DNA of 64,000 nt from Klenkia soli (GCF_900103975.1 NZ_FNIR01000003.1:248001-312000), one strand, 5' to 3'; counted from the first letter of the stretch, positions 41,663-51,534 are shown. Made by a program: numbers and translations. The notes: generated by a model from the sequence alone, not told the origin.

Positions 41663-42028
41663 TCAGCCCTCGACGACGACGTCGTCACCACGCCGGACGG
41701 CGCGTCGCACGCGCAGCGGCACCACCCGGCCCAGGAGCCGGATCAGCCCGGTGTAGCCGGGGGTGGGGCCGTGGTAGCCGAGGAAGCCGCGGGGGCCGGA
41801 GACCATGGCCCCGCTGCGCACGTCGTAGCGGGAACCGTGCCACGGGCAGACGAGGCAGCCGTCGGCGTCGACCGACCCCTGGGACAGGTCGGCGAGCTGG
41901 TGCCGGCAGCGGCGGGATACCGCGAACGGCTCCCCACCGGCCATCCCCACGGCGGAGGACCCGGCCCGGAGCACGGCGCCGGCGGTCAGGTCGGCGGCGG
42001 GGACGGTGGGTCGATCGGGAGTGGTCAT
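41663..42028 (-). CDS. Rieske [2Fe-2S] domain protein
   Basis: A 121-residue ferredoxin-like Rieske protein. Cluster ligands are C41-x-H43 (RCRHQLADLSQG) and C61-x2-H64 (VCPWHGSRYD). The remaining C-terminus is basic. Small Rieske proteins pass electrons to oxygenases or act alone; no oxygenase lies next to it. ATG start; TAGGCC 5 nt upstream only partly fits the leaderless pattern. Confidence 0.9.
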   Translation of the reverse strand: MTTPDRPTVPAADLTAGAVLRAGSSAVGMAGGEPFAVSRRCRHQLADLSQGSVDADGCLVCPWHGSRYDVRSGAMVSGPRGFLGYHGPTPGYTGLIRLLGRVVPLRVRRAVRRGDDVVVEG

Positions 42029-42122
42029 GCCCGGGCCTACCCGGTCGCGACCAGGCTCAGCCTCATCTCCCCCGGCGCGTGCGCACCGACGTGCACAGTC
42101 CGGTGTGGTCGGCTGGGCGGCG

Positions 42123-42818
42123 ATGAGCGAGATCTGGGACCGCGTCACCGCGACCTCTCCCCCGTTGCCCCTCCCCTGGCTGGTCGCCACCGCCGTCGTG
42201 GCCCTGGTGCTGGTCGGGCAGCGGGACGCCTGGCGGGTGACCCGCAACGCCGTGACGATCGCGCACGAGGGCGCCCACGGGGTGGCCGCGCTGCTGACCG
42301 GTCGCCGGCTGGCCGGCATCCGGTTGCACTCGGACACCTCGGGGGTGACGGTCTCCCGTGGCCGGCCCCGCGGACCGGGCATGGTCGTCACGGCGCTGGC
42401 CGGCTACGTCGGCCCGGGCCTGCTCGGGCTCGGGACCGCGGCGCTGCTGGCGGCCGGCCACGCGATCGGTGCGCTGTGGGCGCTGCTGGTCCTGCTGGCG
42501 CTGCTGCTGCTGCAGATCCGCAACTTCTTCGGGCTGTGGTCGGTGCTGGTCACCGGTGCGCTGGTGTTCGCCGCGACCTGGTGGCTGCCGGTGCAGTGGC
42601 AGTCGGCGTTCGCGCACGTGGTGGTGTGGTTCCTCCTGCTGGCCGCGCCGCGCACGGTGTGGGAGCTGCAGGCGAAGCGGCGCCGTGGCCCCACCCCGGA
42701 CAGCGACGCCGACCAGCTGGCCCGGCTCACCGGCCTGCCGGGCCTGTGCTGGGTCGGGGTGTTCCTGCTGGTCGACGTCGGTGCGCTCGTGCTCGCCGTC
42801 CGGTGGCTACTGCCCTGA
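42123..42818 (+). CDS. M50-like membrane metallopeptidase
   Basis: A 231-residue membrane protein with about six spans. The zinc motif HExxH is H48-E49-H52 (TIAHEGAHGVAALLTGRRL) in the first half, as in the peptidase M50B-like family of actinobacteria. A role in intramembrane proteolysis is inferred, the substrate unknown. ATG 42123 is chosen over an upstream in-frame ATG because conserved sequence begins with the membrane segment PWLVATAVVALVLVG. The last 12 bp overlap the convergent GH65 gene. Confidence 0.83.
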   Translation: MSEIWDRVTATSPPLPLPWLVATAVVALVLVGQRDAWRVTRNAVTIAHEGAHGVAALLTGRRLAGIRLHSDTSGVTVSRGRPRGPGMVVTALAGYVGPGLLGLGTAALLAAGHAIGALWALLVLLALLLLQIRNFFGLWSVLVTGALVFAATWWLPVQWQSAFAHVVVWFLLLAAPRTVWELQAKRRRGPTPDSDADQLARLTGLPGLCWVGVFLLVDVGALVLAVRWLLP

Positions 42819-45176
42819 GGGGCGCCCTCGCCGCCGGGGTGCGCAGTGCGCCGGCTGGTGGACCGGGGCGACCTCGGGGGCCGGCGGGACGTCGAGCACC
42901 AGCTCGGCGCCCGTGACGGTGACCGTCTCGCCGTGGTGGCCGATCTCCAGGGGTTCGCCGTCCATGAGCTGGTAGACCGCCTGCTCCTGGGTGATCCGGA
43001 CCCGCAGGCACCGGCCCCGGTAGACCACCCGGAACCCCAGCCCGGTGAGCTGCGGGGGCAGCCGGGGGGCGAAGGTCAGCCGGCCGTCGTGGTCGCGCAT
43101 GCCGCCGAACCCGGCCACGGCGACCGTCCAGCCACCGGCCAGCGAGGCGATGTGCAGGCCGTGCCCGGAGTTGCCGTGCAGGTTCTGCAGGTCGGTCAGC
43201 GCCGCCTCGCCCCAGTAGTCGTAGGCCAGCTGCAGGTGCCCGCACTCGGCGGCCACCACGGCCTGCTGCGCGGCCGACAGGGAGGAGTCCCGCACCGTGC
43301 GGGCCTCGTAGTAGGCGAAGTCGGCGACCTTCTGCTCCTGGGTGAAGGCGTCCCCGCGCAGGTGCAGGGCCATGACCAGGTCGGCCTGCTTGACCACCTG
43401 CTTGCGGTAGATCTCGAAGTAGGGGTAGTGCAGGAGCAACGGGTACTTCTCGGGCGGGGTGCCCTCGAAGTCCCATTCCTGGTGCCGGGTGAAGCCCTCG
43501 CTGGTCATGTGCACGCCGAGCTCGTCGTCGAACGGGATGCGCATCTTCTCCGCGGCCTCGGTCCAGACGGCGAGCTCGTCGTCGGTGACCTGCAGGCGGC
43601 CGGCGACCCCAGGCTGGCGGCCCACGGCGGCGACGGCCTCGCGCAGGTTCCGCTGCGCCATCAGGTTCGTGTAGACGTTGTTGTCGACCACGGCGGTGTA
43701 CTCGTCGGGACCGGTCACGCCGTCGATGCGGAAGCCCCGGCCGTCATCCAGGTGGCCGAGCGAGGCCCACAGCCGGGCGGTCTCGACCAGCATCTCGGTG
43801 CCGTGGTCGGCGTCGAAGGTCTCGTCGTGCGTGGCGTGCCAGTACCGGACGACGGCGTCGGCGATGTCGGCGTTGACGTGGAAGGCCGCGGTGCCGGCCG
43901 GCCAGTAGCCGCTGGTCTCCTCGCCCCGGATCGTGCGCCACGGGAAGGCCGCGCCCCGCTGGCCCAGCACGGCGGCGCGCTCGCGGGCCAGCTCGAGGGT
44001 CGACCAGCGCCAGATGAGCGCGTCGCGCACCGCCTCGGGTGCGGTGTAGGTGAGCACCGGCAGCACGTAGGTCTCGGTGTCCCAGAAGGCGTGCCCGTCG
44101 TAGCCGGGACCGGTCAGGCCCTTGGCCGGGATGGGCTGCCGCTCGGCGCGGAGCCCGGCCTGCAGGACGTGGAACATGCCCACCCGCACGGCCTGCTGCA
44201 GCTCGTCGTCGCCCTCGATGGTCACGTCGGCCTGCGCCCAGTGCCCGTCCAGCAGCTCACGCTGCTCGGCGGCCAACCGGTCCCAGCCGGCCAGCTTGGC
44301 GACGCTGAGCGCACCCTCCACCTGGTCGCGGACGGCGGCCGAGGACCGGCGGGAGGACCACCCGTAGGCCAGGTACTTGACCATCCGCAGCTTCTCCCCC
44401 GCCGGCAGCCGGGCCGCGAGGGTGTAGCGGGCGAGGTCCGCGGAGACCTCGAGGTCCTCGCTGGCGCTGTCGGGGATCAGCACGTCGTGGTCCATGCCGG
44501 CGGCCATGCGCAGCCGGGAGGTCTTCGTCTGGTGCACCAGGACGGCGTGCCGGCCGCGGCCGGTGTGCAGCTCGGACTGCAGCGGCTTGCGCAGCGCGGC
44601 GGCGGCGCGGGGGTCGTCGGAGCCGGAGTTCTCGATCACCTCGTTGGCCAGCAGGTCGGACTGGATGGCCACGTAGAGGTCGCCGCCGTCGTCGGTGCAG
44701 CGGACCTCGTAGCGGATGGCGGCGATCGCGCGGCGGGTCAGCGAGACCAGCCGGGTGCTGAGCACCTCGACCGTGCGGCCGTTGGGCGAGCGCCACTGCG
44801 TGCAGCGGCGCAGCACGCCGGCCCGGAGGTCGAGGGTGCGCTCGTGCGAGATGATCTGCCCGTAGTCCAGGTCCAGCGGGGAGTCGCCCACCAGCAGCCG
44901 GATCAGCTTGCCGTCGGTCACGTTGACGACGGTCTGCCCCTCCTCGGGGAAGCCGTAGCCGGCCTCGGCGTAGGGCAGCGGCCGCTCCTCGAAGTAGCCG
45001 TTCAGGTAGGTGCCCGGGACGACGGAGGGCTCGCCCTCCTCGAGGGTCCCGCGCATGCCGATGTGCCCGTTGGCCAGCGCGAAGACCGACTCGTTGACCC
45101 CGAGGCTGTCGTGGTCGATGGACGTCTCGGTGAGCGCCCACGGCTCGATCGGGAAGTGGGTCCGGCCCTCCGTCAC
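42807..45176 (-). CDS. Glycoside hydrolase family 65 (disaccharide phosphorylase)
   Basis: A 789-residue GH65 enzyme: N-terminal beta-sandwich (TSIDHDSLGVNESVFALANG), (alpha/alpha)6 barrel with substrate loop AFWDTETYVLPVL and the general acid Glu near 491 (GVTGPDEYTAVVDNN), KQADLVMAL, and a C-terminal beta-domain. These enzymes phosphorolyse trehalose, maltose or kojibiose to glucose and beta-glucose-1-phosphate. The neighbouring beta-phosphoglucomutase processes that product. GTG start overlaps the mutase stop by 4 bp. Mycobacteria have the same pair (Rv3401-Rv3400). Substrate is not fixed by sequence. Confidence 0.93.
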   Translation of the reverse strand: MTEGRTHFPIEPWALTETSIDHDSLGVNESVFALANGHIGMRGTLEEGEPSVVPGTYLNGYFEERPLPYAEAGYGFPEEGQTVVNVTDGKLIRLLVGDSPLDLDYGQIISHERTLDLRAGVLRRCTQWRSPNGRTVEVLSTRLVSLTRRAIAAIRYEVRCTDDGGDLYVAIQSDLLANEVIENSGSDDPRAAAALRKPLQSELHTGRGRHAVLVHQTKTSRLRMAAGMDHDVLIPDSASEDLEVSADLARYTLAARLPAGEKLRMVKYLAYGWSSRRSSAAVRDQVEGALSVAKLAGWDRLAAEQRELLDGHWAQADVTIEGDDELQQAVRVGMFHVLQAGLRAERQPIPAKGLTGPGYDGHAFWDTETYVLPVLTYTAPEAVRDALIWRWSTLELARERAAVLGQRGAAFPWRTIRGEETSGYWPAGTAAFHVNADIADAVVRYWHATHDETFDADHGTEMLVETARLWASLGHLDDGRGFRIDGVTGPDEYTAVVDNNVYTNLMAQRNLREAVAAVGRQPGVAGRLQVTDDELAVWTEAAEKMRIPFDDELGVHMTSEGFTRHQEWDFEGTPPEKYPLLLHYPYFEIYRKQVVKQADLVMALHLRGDAFTQEQKVADFAYYEARTVRDSSLSAAQQAVVAAECGHLQLAYDYWGEAALTDLQNLHGNSGHGLHIASLAGGWTVAVAGFGGMRDHDGRLTFAPRLPPQLTGLGFRVVYRGRCLRVRITQEQAVYQLMDGEPLEIGHHGETVTVTGAELVLDVPPAPEVAPVHQPAHCAPRRRGRPSGQ

Positions 45177-45916
45177 AGGAGCTCGGCCAGGTCGGTGACG
45201 ACGACGTCCGCACCGTGCTCGCGCAGCTGCTCGGCCTGCCCCACGCGGTCCACGCCCACGACGTGGCCGAAGTGCCCGGCCTTCCCCGCGGCGATCCCGG
45301 ACTGGGCGTCCTCGAACACCGCGGCCTCCCCCGGCTCCAGGCCCAGCGCGCGGGCACCGGCCAGGAAGGTGTCCGGGGCGGGCTTGCCGCGGTAGCCCTC
45401 GCGGGCGGTGACGACGCCGTCGATGCGGGCGTCGACCAGGTCGGCGAACCCGCCGGCGGCGATCACCTTCTCGCCGTTGGCCGAGGCGGTCACGACGGCC
45501 ACCGGCAGGCCGGCGTCCTTCACGGCACGCAGGTAGCGGACCGATCCCGCGTAGACGGTCACGCCGTGCTCGTCGATCTCGGCCTGGACCAGGTCGTTCT
45601 TGCGCGTGGCGACGCCCTGCACGGTCTGCGCGTCGGGGCCGTCGTCCGCGGAGCCCTCGGGCAGCTCGACGTCCCGGGAGGCAAGGAAGTCCCGGACGCC
45701 GTCGGCGCGCGGCTTGCCGTCGACGTAGCGCTGGTAGTCCTCGTCGCTGAACTCCCGGGCGCCCGGGTCGCGGTCACGGAGGAACTCGTCGAAGGTCCGC
45801 TTCCAGGCCGCCTGGTGCACGGTCGCGGTCTGCGTGAGCACGCCGTCGAGGTCGAAGAGGCAGCCACGGATGGTCTCGGGTAGTCCCAGCACGTGCGGAA
45901 CGGTACGGCCGGTCAC
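45173..45916 (-). CDS. Beta-phosphoglucomutase family HAD hydrolase
   Basis: A 247-residue HAD phosphotransferase. Motif I is FDLDGVLTQTA (nucleophile and general acid Asp), motif II VVTASANGEK, and motif III/IV GKPAPDTFLAGARALG with VFEDAQSGIAAG. It converts beta-glucose-1-phosphate to glucose-6-phosphate. First gene of a two-gene operon with GH65, feeding glucose from a disaccharide into glycolysis. Confidence 0.91.
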   Translation of the reverse strand: MTGRTVPHVLGLPETIRGCLFDLDGVLTQTATVHQAAWKRTFDEFLRDRDPGAREFSDEDYQRYVDGKPRADGVRDFLASRDVELPEGSADDGPDAQTVQGVATRKNDLVQAEIDEHGVTVYAGSVRYLRAVKDAGLPVAVVTASANGEKVIAAGGFADLVDARIDGVVTAREGYRGKPAPDTFLAGARALGLEPGEAAVFEDAQSGIAAGKAGHFGHVVGVDRVGQAEQLREHGADVVVTDLAELL

Positions 45917-45996
45917 CGGCGATCACCTGCCGAGCGGGCCACGCCTCCTCCTCCTAGGTTGGGTGCGACCGAGTTGTCGAGCCGGAGGAGCACCCG

Positions 45997-46530
45997 ATGT
46001 CCCGTCCCACCCCGCCGAACCCCTACGACTTCCTGCCGCAGGTGCCCGAGTTCGCGGTGACCAGCACCGACGTCCGCGACGGCCAGCCGATGGACCGTGA
46101 GCAGGTCAGCGGCAAGATGGGTCTGGACGGCGACGACCGGTCGCCGCAGCTGTCCTGGTCGGAGTTCCCCGAGGGCACCAAGGGCTTCGCCGTCACCGTG
46201 TACGACCCCGACGCCCCCACGGCCAGCGGCTTCTGGCACTGGGCCGTCACCGGCATCCCGGCCTCGGTCACCGAGCTGCCGTCGGGCGCCGCGGACGGCG
46301 GGTTGCCCGAGGGCGCCGTCCAGCTCCGCAACGACGCCGGGTTCGCCGGCTTCGTCGGCGCCGCTCCCCCGGCCGGGCACGGACCGCACCGGTACTACGT
46401 GGTGGTGCACGCCCTCGACACCGACGACCTCGGGGTGCCGGCCGAGGGCTCGTGTGCCTTCCTGGGCTTCAACCTCTTCAGCCACACCCTGGCCCGCGCG
46501 ACCCTGGTGCCCACCTACGAGGTCTCCTGA
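45997..46530 (+). CDS. YbhB/YbcL (PEBP-like) protein
   Basis: A 177-residue phosphatidylethanolamine-binding-protein family member: [41 protein letters not shown] (ligand pocket DPDAP and HW) and [11 protein letters not shown]. Bacterial members are cytosolic and of unknown role, with kinase-modulating or ligand-binding proposals. ATG with GGAGGAG upstream. Confidence 0.92.
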   Translation: MSRPTPPNPYDFLPQVPEFAVTSTDVRDGQPMDREQVSGKMGLDGDDRSPQLSWSEFPEGTKGFAVTVYDPDAPTASGFWHWAVTGIPASVTELPSGAADGGLPEGAVQLRNDAGFAGFVGAAPPAGHGPHRYYVVVHALDTDDLGVPAEGSCAFLGFNLFSHTLARATLVPTYEVS

Positions 46531-46573
46531 CCCGAGGGTTCCGGCGTGCCCGCGACCGGGTAGTGCACGACTC

Positions 46574-47461
46574 ATGGGCCGGTGGGGCGGACGCTCGATG
46601 ACGGTGGCTGCGGTGCTGGTCGCCGGCCTGCTCGTCGAGGCCGACGCGGCGAGCGCCGCCCCCGCCGTCCCGGCACCCACCCCGGTGCTGACCGCACCCG
46701 CCGTCCCGGGCCGGACTGCTGCCGTCGTCCCGCCGGCCACGGTCGCCCTGGCCGCCTTCGGCGGCACGGGGTCGCTGGTGGCGCTGGTCGGCCCGTCGCC
46801 GCGGCCGGTCTCGTCCAGCGCGGGGCACCGGGGGACGGCGGCCCCGTCGACCGCCGGTGACGTGGACGCGCCCGTCCCCACCGCGTCGCTGGTCAAGCTG
46901 TACCTGGCCGAGGGCATCCTGAGCGCGGCCCGCACGGCGGGCACCGTCGTGCCCGAGCTCGACCTGGCCCGCATCACCGCGATGTTGACGACGTCGGACG
47001 ACACCGCCGCGTCCGAGCTGTGGGTGGCCCACGACGGCCCTGCGGTGGTCGTCGACGTCGCGGCCCGCTACGGGCTGCGGGCCACCGCTCCCCCGACGCC
47101 GGACCCGGGTGCCTGGGGGTCGGCGACGACGTCGGCGGCCGACCTCGCGACGTTCCTGGCCGACCTGCCCGACCGCGCGCACCCCGACGACGCCGACCTC
47201 CTGCTCGAGCTGCTCGCGCAGGCCACGCCGGTCGGGGCCGACGGGTTCGACCAGTCCTTCGGGCTGCTGGGCCCGACCCGGTCCGCCGACGTCGCCGCCA
47301 AGCAGGGCTGGATGTGCTGCGTGGCGGGTCAGCGCTACCTGCACTCCGTCGGGCTGCAGGACGGGCGGGTCGTCGTGCTGCTGGCCAGCTTCCCCGCCGA
47401 CGTCGACTGGTCGGTGGCCCGGGCCGCGGTCGACGCGGCGGCCACCGCGATCAGTCGCTGA
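46574..47461 (+). CDS. Secreted beta-lactamase-like serine hydrolase
   Basis: A 295-residue protein with an N-terminal signal-like segment (SMTVAAVLVAGLLVEADAASA, about residues 9-29, cleavage near SAA-P) and a class A beta-lactamase/penicillin-binding fold: SxxK is S105-K108 (TASLVKLYLAEG), then TTSDDTAASELW in the SxN position. The KTG motif is not clear, so antibiotic hydrolysis is doubtful; a cell-wall or peptidase role is possible. The last 11 bp overlap the convergent GNAT gene. Confidence 0.78.
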   Translation: MGRWGGRSMTVAAVLVAGLLVEADAASAAPAVPAPTPVLTAPAVPGRTAAVVPPATVALAAFGGTGSLVALVGPSPRPVSSSAGHRGTAAPSTAGDVDAPVPTASLVKLYLAEGILSAARTAGTVVPELDLARITAMLTTSDDTAASELWVAHDGPAVVVDVAARYGLRATAPPTPDPGAWGSATTSAADLATFLADLPDRAHPDDADLLLELLAQATPVGADGFDQSFGLLGPTRSADVAAKQGWMCCVAGQRYLHSVGLQDGRVVVLLASFPADVDWSVARAAVDAAATAISR

Positions 47462-48275
47462 CGCGCTCGGCGACCAGGGTGGTGCCGATGCGGGCGAACC
47501 CGACCCGTTCGTAGACCCGGGCGACGTCGTCGTCACCGGCGGCCAGGAAGACCGTCGTCACCGACTCCCGGGCGTGCTCGACCAGGGCCGACGCGAGACC
47601 GGCGCCCAGGCCGCGACCGCGGAACCGGGGCAGCGTGGCGACCCCGGCGATCTCGCTCGTGCCGGTGCCGTCGACGTCCACGGGCTGGTGCGAACCGACG
47701 GCCACGGGGTCGCCGTCCTCGACCGCGATCATCATGACCGTGCGCCCGTCGGCGATCCGCTCGCGCAGCACGCTGGTGGGCTGCGGTGGGTCGACCAGCC
47801 GGTCGGGCGCAGCACCCGGCGAGGAGGAGATGGGCCCGGCGGTGGCCCCCGCCGGGGTGGCGAACGCCAGCTGGGCCAACCGCTGGTAGGTGGCCAGCTG
47901 GGGGTCGTCGGCGCCGACCAGGTAGAAGCGGACCCCCTCGGGGAGGGTGACCTCGACGTCGTCGACGGCCACCAGCAGCGGCAGCTCGTCGACGCTCAGC
48001 CCGGCGGCCCGGGCGGCGTGGCCCAGCCCCGGGTTGCGCTCGGCGAACCACTCGAGGGCCTCGGGCATGCCGGAGGCCCGTTGCAGCGCGAGGGCGTCCT
48101 CGACGTCGGTGGGGCCGACCGGACCGCCACCGGGGTGCGGGCGGGCGGGGTAGGGCCACTCCGCCGAGCCGACCGGGACGTCGAGCCCGCCGACCCGCCG
48201 CACCGGGGTCTCCGGGAGCGGGGAGAGGGCGAAGTACTGCTCGATGCGGTCGAGCAGACCCGGTCGCGTCGGCAC
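47451..48275 (-). CDS. GNAT family N-acetyltransferase, two-part
   Basis: A 274-residue protein. The N-terminal 120 residues resemble the partner half of tandem GNAT proteins ([24 protein letters not shown]), the C-terminal half is a canonical GNAT with [28 protein letters not shown] as the acetyl-CoA site (GRGLGAG) and [19 protein letters not shown] start with TAGGGT 6 nt upstream. Substrate unknown. Confidence 0.87.
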   Translation of the reverse strand: MPTRPGLLDRIEQYFALSPLPETPVRRVGGLDVPVGSAEWPYPARPHPGGGPVGPTDVEDALALQRASGMPEALEWFAERNPGLGHAARAAGLSVDELPLLVAVDDVEVTLPEGVRFYLVGADDPQLATYQRLAQLAFATPAGATAGPISSSPGAAPDRLVDPPQPTSVLRERIADGRTVMMIAVEDGDPVAVGSHQPVDVDGTGTSEIAGVATLPRFRGRGLGAGLASALVEHARESVTTVFLAAGDDDVARVYERVGFARIGTTLVAERVSD

Positions 48276-48281
48276 ACCCGA

Positions 48282-48287
48282 ACCCTA
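48282..48287 (-). promoter_or_regulatory. Predicted leaderless -10 for the GNAT gene
   Basis: TAGGGT on the minus strand, 6 nt before the GTG at 48275. Confidence 0.5.
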
Positions 48288-48364
48288 GACGCGCACCGGC
48301 GGACGTACCCGGCGGTGGGGCTGCGGGCCACCCGGGCGAGGTGGGTGGGGGTGCCGACGGCACC

Positions 48365-49327
48365 ATGGTCGCCGTGACGGTCGCCCCGCGGAGCCATCCC
48401 TCGCCGTACGCGGCCTTCGACCGTGGTCAGTGGCGGGCCCTCGCCGAGGGCCAGGACCTGCCCCTGGACGCCGAGCAGCTGGCCCGGCTGGCGACCCTCG
48501 GCGACCGGATCGACCTCGACGAGGTGCGCACCGTCTACCTGCCGCTGGCCCGGTTGCTGGCCCTGCAGGTGGCCGCCAGCCGGCGGCTCTGGACGGTGCA
48601 GTCGGAGTTCCTCGGCACCAGCACCGCGAAGGTGCCGTACGTGATCGCGGTCGCCGGTAGCGTCGCGGTCGGCAAGAGCACCACAGCGCGCCTGCTGCAG
48701 GCCCTGCTCGCCGCCCAGCCGGACACCCCGCGGGTCGACCTGGTGACCACCGACGGGTTCCTGCACCCGAACGCGGTGCTGGAGTCCCGCGGCCAGCTGG
48801 GGCGCAAGGGCTTCCCCGAGACCTACGACCGCCGGGCCCTGCTCCGGTTCCTGGCCGACGTCAAGGGCGGGCGGGGGTCGGTGACCGCGCCGCTCTACTC
48901 CCACCAGTCCTACGACGTGCTGCCCGACCAGGTGCAGGTGGTCGACCGGCCCGACGTGCTCGTGCTGGAGGGCCTCAACGTGCTGCAGGCCGGCAACCGG
49001 GCCGACGGGCAGGTGCCCGAGGTGTTCCTGTCGGACTTCTTCGACTTCTCCGTCTACGTCGACGCCGGCGAGCACGACGTCGAGCAGTGGTACGTCGAGC
49101 GGTTCCACGCCCTGCGCCGGACGGCGTTCCAGGACGAGGAGGCCTACTTCCACCGCTTCGCCGACCTGACCGACGCCGAGGCCACCGAGACCGCCCGCGG
49201 GATCTGGGCGGCGGTGAACGGGCCGAACCTGCGCACCAACATCGCGCCCACCCGCTCGCGGGCCCGGCTGGTGCTGCAGAAGGCGGCCGACCACTCGGTC
49301 AAGCGGGTGCTGCTCCGCAAGCTGTGA
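48365..49327 (+). CDS. coaA: Type I pantothenate kinase
   Basis: A 320-residue CoaA, the first enzyme of coenzyme A synthesis. P-loop is GSVAVGKST (98-106), then [28 protein letters not shown], the VITAPLYSH-like [13 protein letters not shown] and LEGLNVLQ; the C-terminus [20 protein letters not shown] is typical. ATG 48365 gives the usual length; an upstream GTG (48341) and a downstream GTG (48374) are alternatives. The prokaryotic enzyme is inhibited by CoA. Confidence 0.94.
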   Translation: MVAVTVAPRSHPSPYAAFDRGQWRALAEGQDLPLDAEQLARLATLGDRIDLDEVRTVYLPLARLLALQVAASRRLWTVQSEFLGTSTAKVPYVIAVAGSVAVGKSTTARLLQALLAAQPDTPRVDLVTTDGFLHPNAVLESRGQLGRKGFPETYDRRALLRFLADVKGGRGSVTAPLYSHQSYDVLPDQVQVVDRPDVLVLEGLNVLQAGNRADGQVPEVFLSDFFDFSVYVDAGEHDVEQWYVERFHALRRTAFQDEEAYFHRFADLTDAEATETARGIWAAVNGPNLRTNIAPTRSRARLVLQKAADHSVKRVLLRKL

Positions 49328-49331
49328 GCGG

Positions 49332-49757
49332 TCAGTCGGGCAGATGGGCCCGACCGGCGTCGTCCAGCGGCCAGGCGGGGTTGTGCGCGACCTCCCAGCG
49401 GTGGCCGTCGGGGTCGGCGAACACCCCGTTGTAGCCGCCCCAGAAGGTGGCCGACCCCGGGCGGAGCACCGAACCACCCGCGGCCGCGGCCTCGGTGAGG
49501 ACGGCGTCGACCTCGGCCGGTGACCCCACGTTGTGGGCCACCGTGATGCCGCCCCACCCGCCGGCGTCGTCGGGCACCTCGGAGTCCTCGGCCAGCAGGG
49601 CGCGCGACCACAGGCCCAGGTGGGTGCCGGTGCCCTGCAGGAACGCGACCTCCTCCTGGGACTGGCTGGACTCGCGCCAGCCCATCGCCGCGTAGAACGC
49701 CCGGGCCCGGGGCAGGTCGGCGACGCCGAGGGTGATGAGGGTGATGACCGGTCTCAT
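49332..49757 (-). CDS. VOC family protein
   Basis: A 141-residue VOC/glyoxalase-like protein: ITLGVADLPRARAFYAAMGW start and YNGVFADPDGHRWEVAHNP end. Often annotated as a glyoxalase-like or PhnB-type protein. ATG start. Convergent with coaA, 4 bp gap. Substrate unknown. Confidence 0.84.
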   Translation of the reverse strand: MRPVITLITLGVADLPRARAFYAAMGWRESSQSQEEVAFLQGTGTHLGLWSRALLAEDSEVPDDAGGWGGITVAHNVGSPAEVDAVLTEAAAAGGSVLRPGSATFWGGYNGVFADPDGHRWEVAHNPAWPLDDAGRAHLPD

Positions 49758-49807
49758 GCCCCGACCCTGGCACGGGGCACCGACGGTTTCGAGGCATCCT
49801 GTCGTCC

Positions 49808-50278
49808 GTGGACTGGGAGCAGCAGGTGGCGCAGGTGTGGGCCGGGGACGTCGACGCCCCCGGCTTCGTGGACCGGATGGCCGCGCTGGCGGAGATCTGC
49901 CCCGCCGGGGACGGTTCGGGCCTGTTCGAGCTCGCCGGCGCCCACGACTCGACAGGTCATCCCGAGGAGGCGGTCCCCCGCTACGAGGAGGCGCTGCGGC
50001 GCGGGCTCACCGGGGTGCGGCGGCGGGAGGCCGCCGTCCAGCTGGCCAGCTCCTACCGGAACCTGGGCCGCCCGGCGGACGGCGCGCAGCTGCTGCGGGC
50101 AGAGCTGGAGCGCACGTCGGACGACCTGGACGACGCCGTCCGGGCGTTCCTCGCGCTGTGCCTGGCCGACGCCGGGCGGGAGCGCGAGGCGCTGGGGGTC
50201 GCCCTCGGCGCGCTGGCACCGCACGTGCCCCGCTACCGGCGTTCGCTGGCCGCCTACGCCGAGGAGCTGGCCCGGTAG
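49808..50278 (+). CDS. Tetratricopeptide-repeat-like protein
   Basis: A 156-residue helical protein with TPR-like units (LFELAGAHDSTGHPEEAVPRY, AAVQLASSYRNLGRPADGAQLL, AFLALCLADAGREREALGVAL). It resembles the small actinobacterial tetratricopeptide proteins and is likely a protein-interaction scaffold. GTG start; CATCCT 7 nt upstream is a weak leaderless -10. The last 25 bp overlap the convergent DinB gene. Confidence 0.8.
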   Translation: MDWEQQVAQVWAGDVDAPGFVDRMAALAEICPAGDGSGLFELAGAHDSTGHPEEAVPRYEEALRRGLTGVRRREAAVQLASSYRNLGRPADGAQLLRAELERTSDDLDDAVRAFLALCLADAGREREALGVALGALAPHVPRYRRSLAAYAEELAR

Positions 50279-50850
50279 AGGTCGCGCAGCACGGTGATCT
50301 CGGCGCCGTGGTGGATCAGCTCCCGGTTGAGGTGCAGCACCAGGTGGGCGAAGGGTGCCTGGGCGTCGATCGGGGTGGCCTGGCTGCGGCCGACCGTCCA
50401 GAGCTCGTCGGCGGTGAGCGCGCCGACGTCGCGCTGCCACGCCTCCACCGCCTCCTGCAGCGCGGCGACGCCTGCCGCGGCGGTCGGGTGGGCCAGGACC
50501 ATGTCGTCCCGCCGTCTGGTGTGCCCGCCGAAGGTCCACTCCCAGCGCTCGGTGTAGGCCTCGACCAGGTGCGCCACCAGCCAGGCGATGGTGCGCGGGC
50601 CGGGGTCGTCGGGGCCGTCGGGCCACTCGACGACCCACTCCCCCGCACCCACCTTGCGGCGGCTGGTCTTGCCGCGCGGTGCGATCGAGAGCGCCCAGGG
50701 CGCCGGCTTCCAGAGGTACTCGTCGTCGGGGAGGTCCTGCAGGTGCTGGTGCAGGTCGAGCCAGGAGAAGCCCAGCTGGCCGGTGACCAGCGACGACACG
50801 TCCGGGCGGGTGAGCACGTCCCAGTCGAACTCCGGTGATCCGTAGGCCAT
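50254..50850 (-). CDS. DinB superfamily protein
   Basis: A 198-residue four-helix-bundle protein of the DinB/YfiT-like superfamily: LDLHQHLQDLPDDEYLWKP, IAWLVAHLVEAYTERWEWTF and HLVLHLNRELIHHGAEI, the spaced His being the usual metal ligands. Members include thiol S-transferases. ATG start; no ribosome site is obvious. Confidence 0.85.
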   Translation of the reverse strand: MAYGSPEFDWDVLTRPDVSSLVTGQLGFSWLDLHQHLQDLPDDEYLWKPAPWALSIAPRGKTSRRKVGAGEWVVEWPDGPDDPGPRTIAWLVAHLVEAYTERWEWTFGGHTRRRDDMVLAHPTAAAGVAALQEAVEAWQRDVGALTADELWTVGRSQATPIDAQAPFAHLVLHLNRELIHHGAEITVLRDLYRASSSA

Positions 50851-50942
50851 GCCCCACCTTGGCACCGAAGCGTGCGGAGGTCGACGGTGTCGTACCCCGG
50901 GTGCACGGTGGAGTCGTCCCCCGACGTCCCCGAGGAGCTGCC

Positions 50943-51359
50943 GTGATCGTCCCGACCGTCCGACAGGTGGTGCTCGACGGCACCGACGTCCGCGCCCTGG
51001 CCGAGTTCTACCGTCAGCTGCTGGGCTACGGCTACCGCCCGGGGGACGAACCGCCCGCCGAGGGACCCGACGAGCTGGAGTGGCTGGTGCTGCGCAGTCC
51101 CGGCGGTGAACCGCAGCTCGCCTTCCAGCAGGTGGCGAGGCTGACGCCGACCACCTGGCCCGCGGACGACGTCCCGATGCAGCTGCACCTGGACTGCTCC
51201 GTCCCCGACGTCGAGAGCCTCCAGGAGGTGCTGCACACCGCGCTCGAGCTCGGTGCCGAGCTGCGGTTCGACCGCAGCGACGACCCCGCGGAGCCGCTGT
51301 ACGTGTTCGCCGACCCGGCCGGCCACCCCTTCTGCGTCTTCGTCGCCGCGCCCGGCTGA
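50943..51359 (+). CDS. VOC family protein (glyoxalase-like)
   Basis: A 138-residue VOC protein: VRQVVLDGTDVRALAEFYRQLLG, QLHLDCSVPDVESLQEVL, and FADPAGHPFCVFV. The layout resembles glyoxalase-like domain proteins (Glyoxalase_6). GTG start with GAGGAG 6 bp upstream; an in-frame upstream ATG at 50835 would overlap the DinB gene and is rejected. A hairpin follows the stop. Confidence 0.84.
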   Translation: MIVPTVRQVVLDGTDVRALAEFYRQLLGYGYRPGDEPPAEGPDELEWLVLRSPGGEPQLAFQQVARLTPTTWPADDVPMQLHLDCSVPDVESLQEVLHTALELGAELRFDRSDDPAEPLYVFADPAGHPFCVFVAAPG

Positions 51360-51368
51360 TCCGGTCAG

Positions 51369-51402
51369 CGGGGCAGCCGCGTCCCCCGGTCTCGCTGCCC
51401 CG
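51369..51402 (+). terminator. Hairpin after the VOC gene
   Basis: CGGGGCAGC (51369-51377) pairs with GCTGCCCCG (51394-51402) around a 16-nt loop, starting 10 bp after the stop. A further CCTCCGG/CCGGAG pair follows. No U-tract. Confidence 0.5.
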
Positions 51403-51534
51403 TTCCGGGGTTCCCGCCCTCCGGACCGCCCCGGAGAGGGCAGAAACCCCGTACCCGAGCTGCACCGCTCGGCCCGCCCCGCAGAAGACCCACCGCCCTG
51501 CTGAGCCGGCAGCCGCGCGCAGGAGACTGTCGGC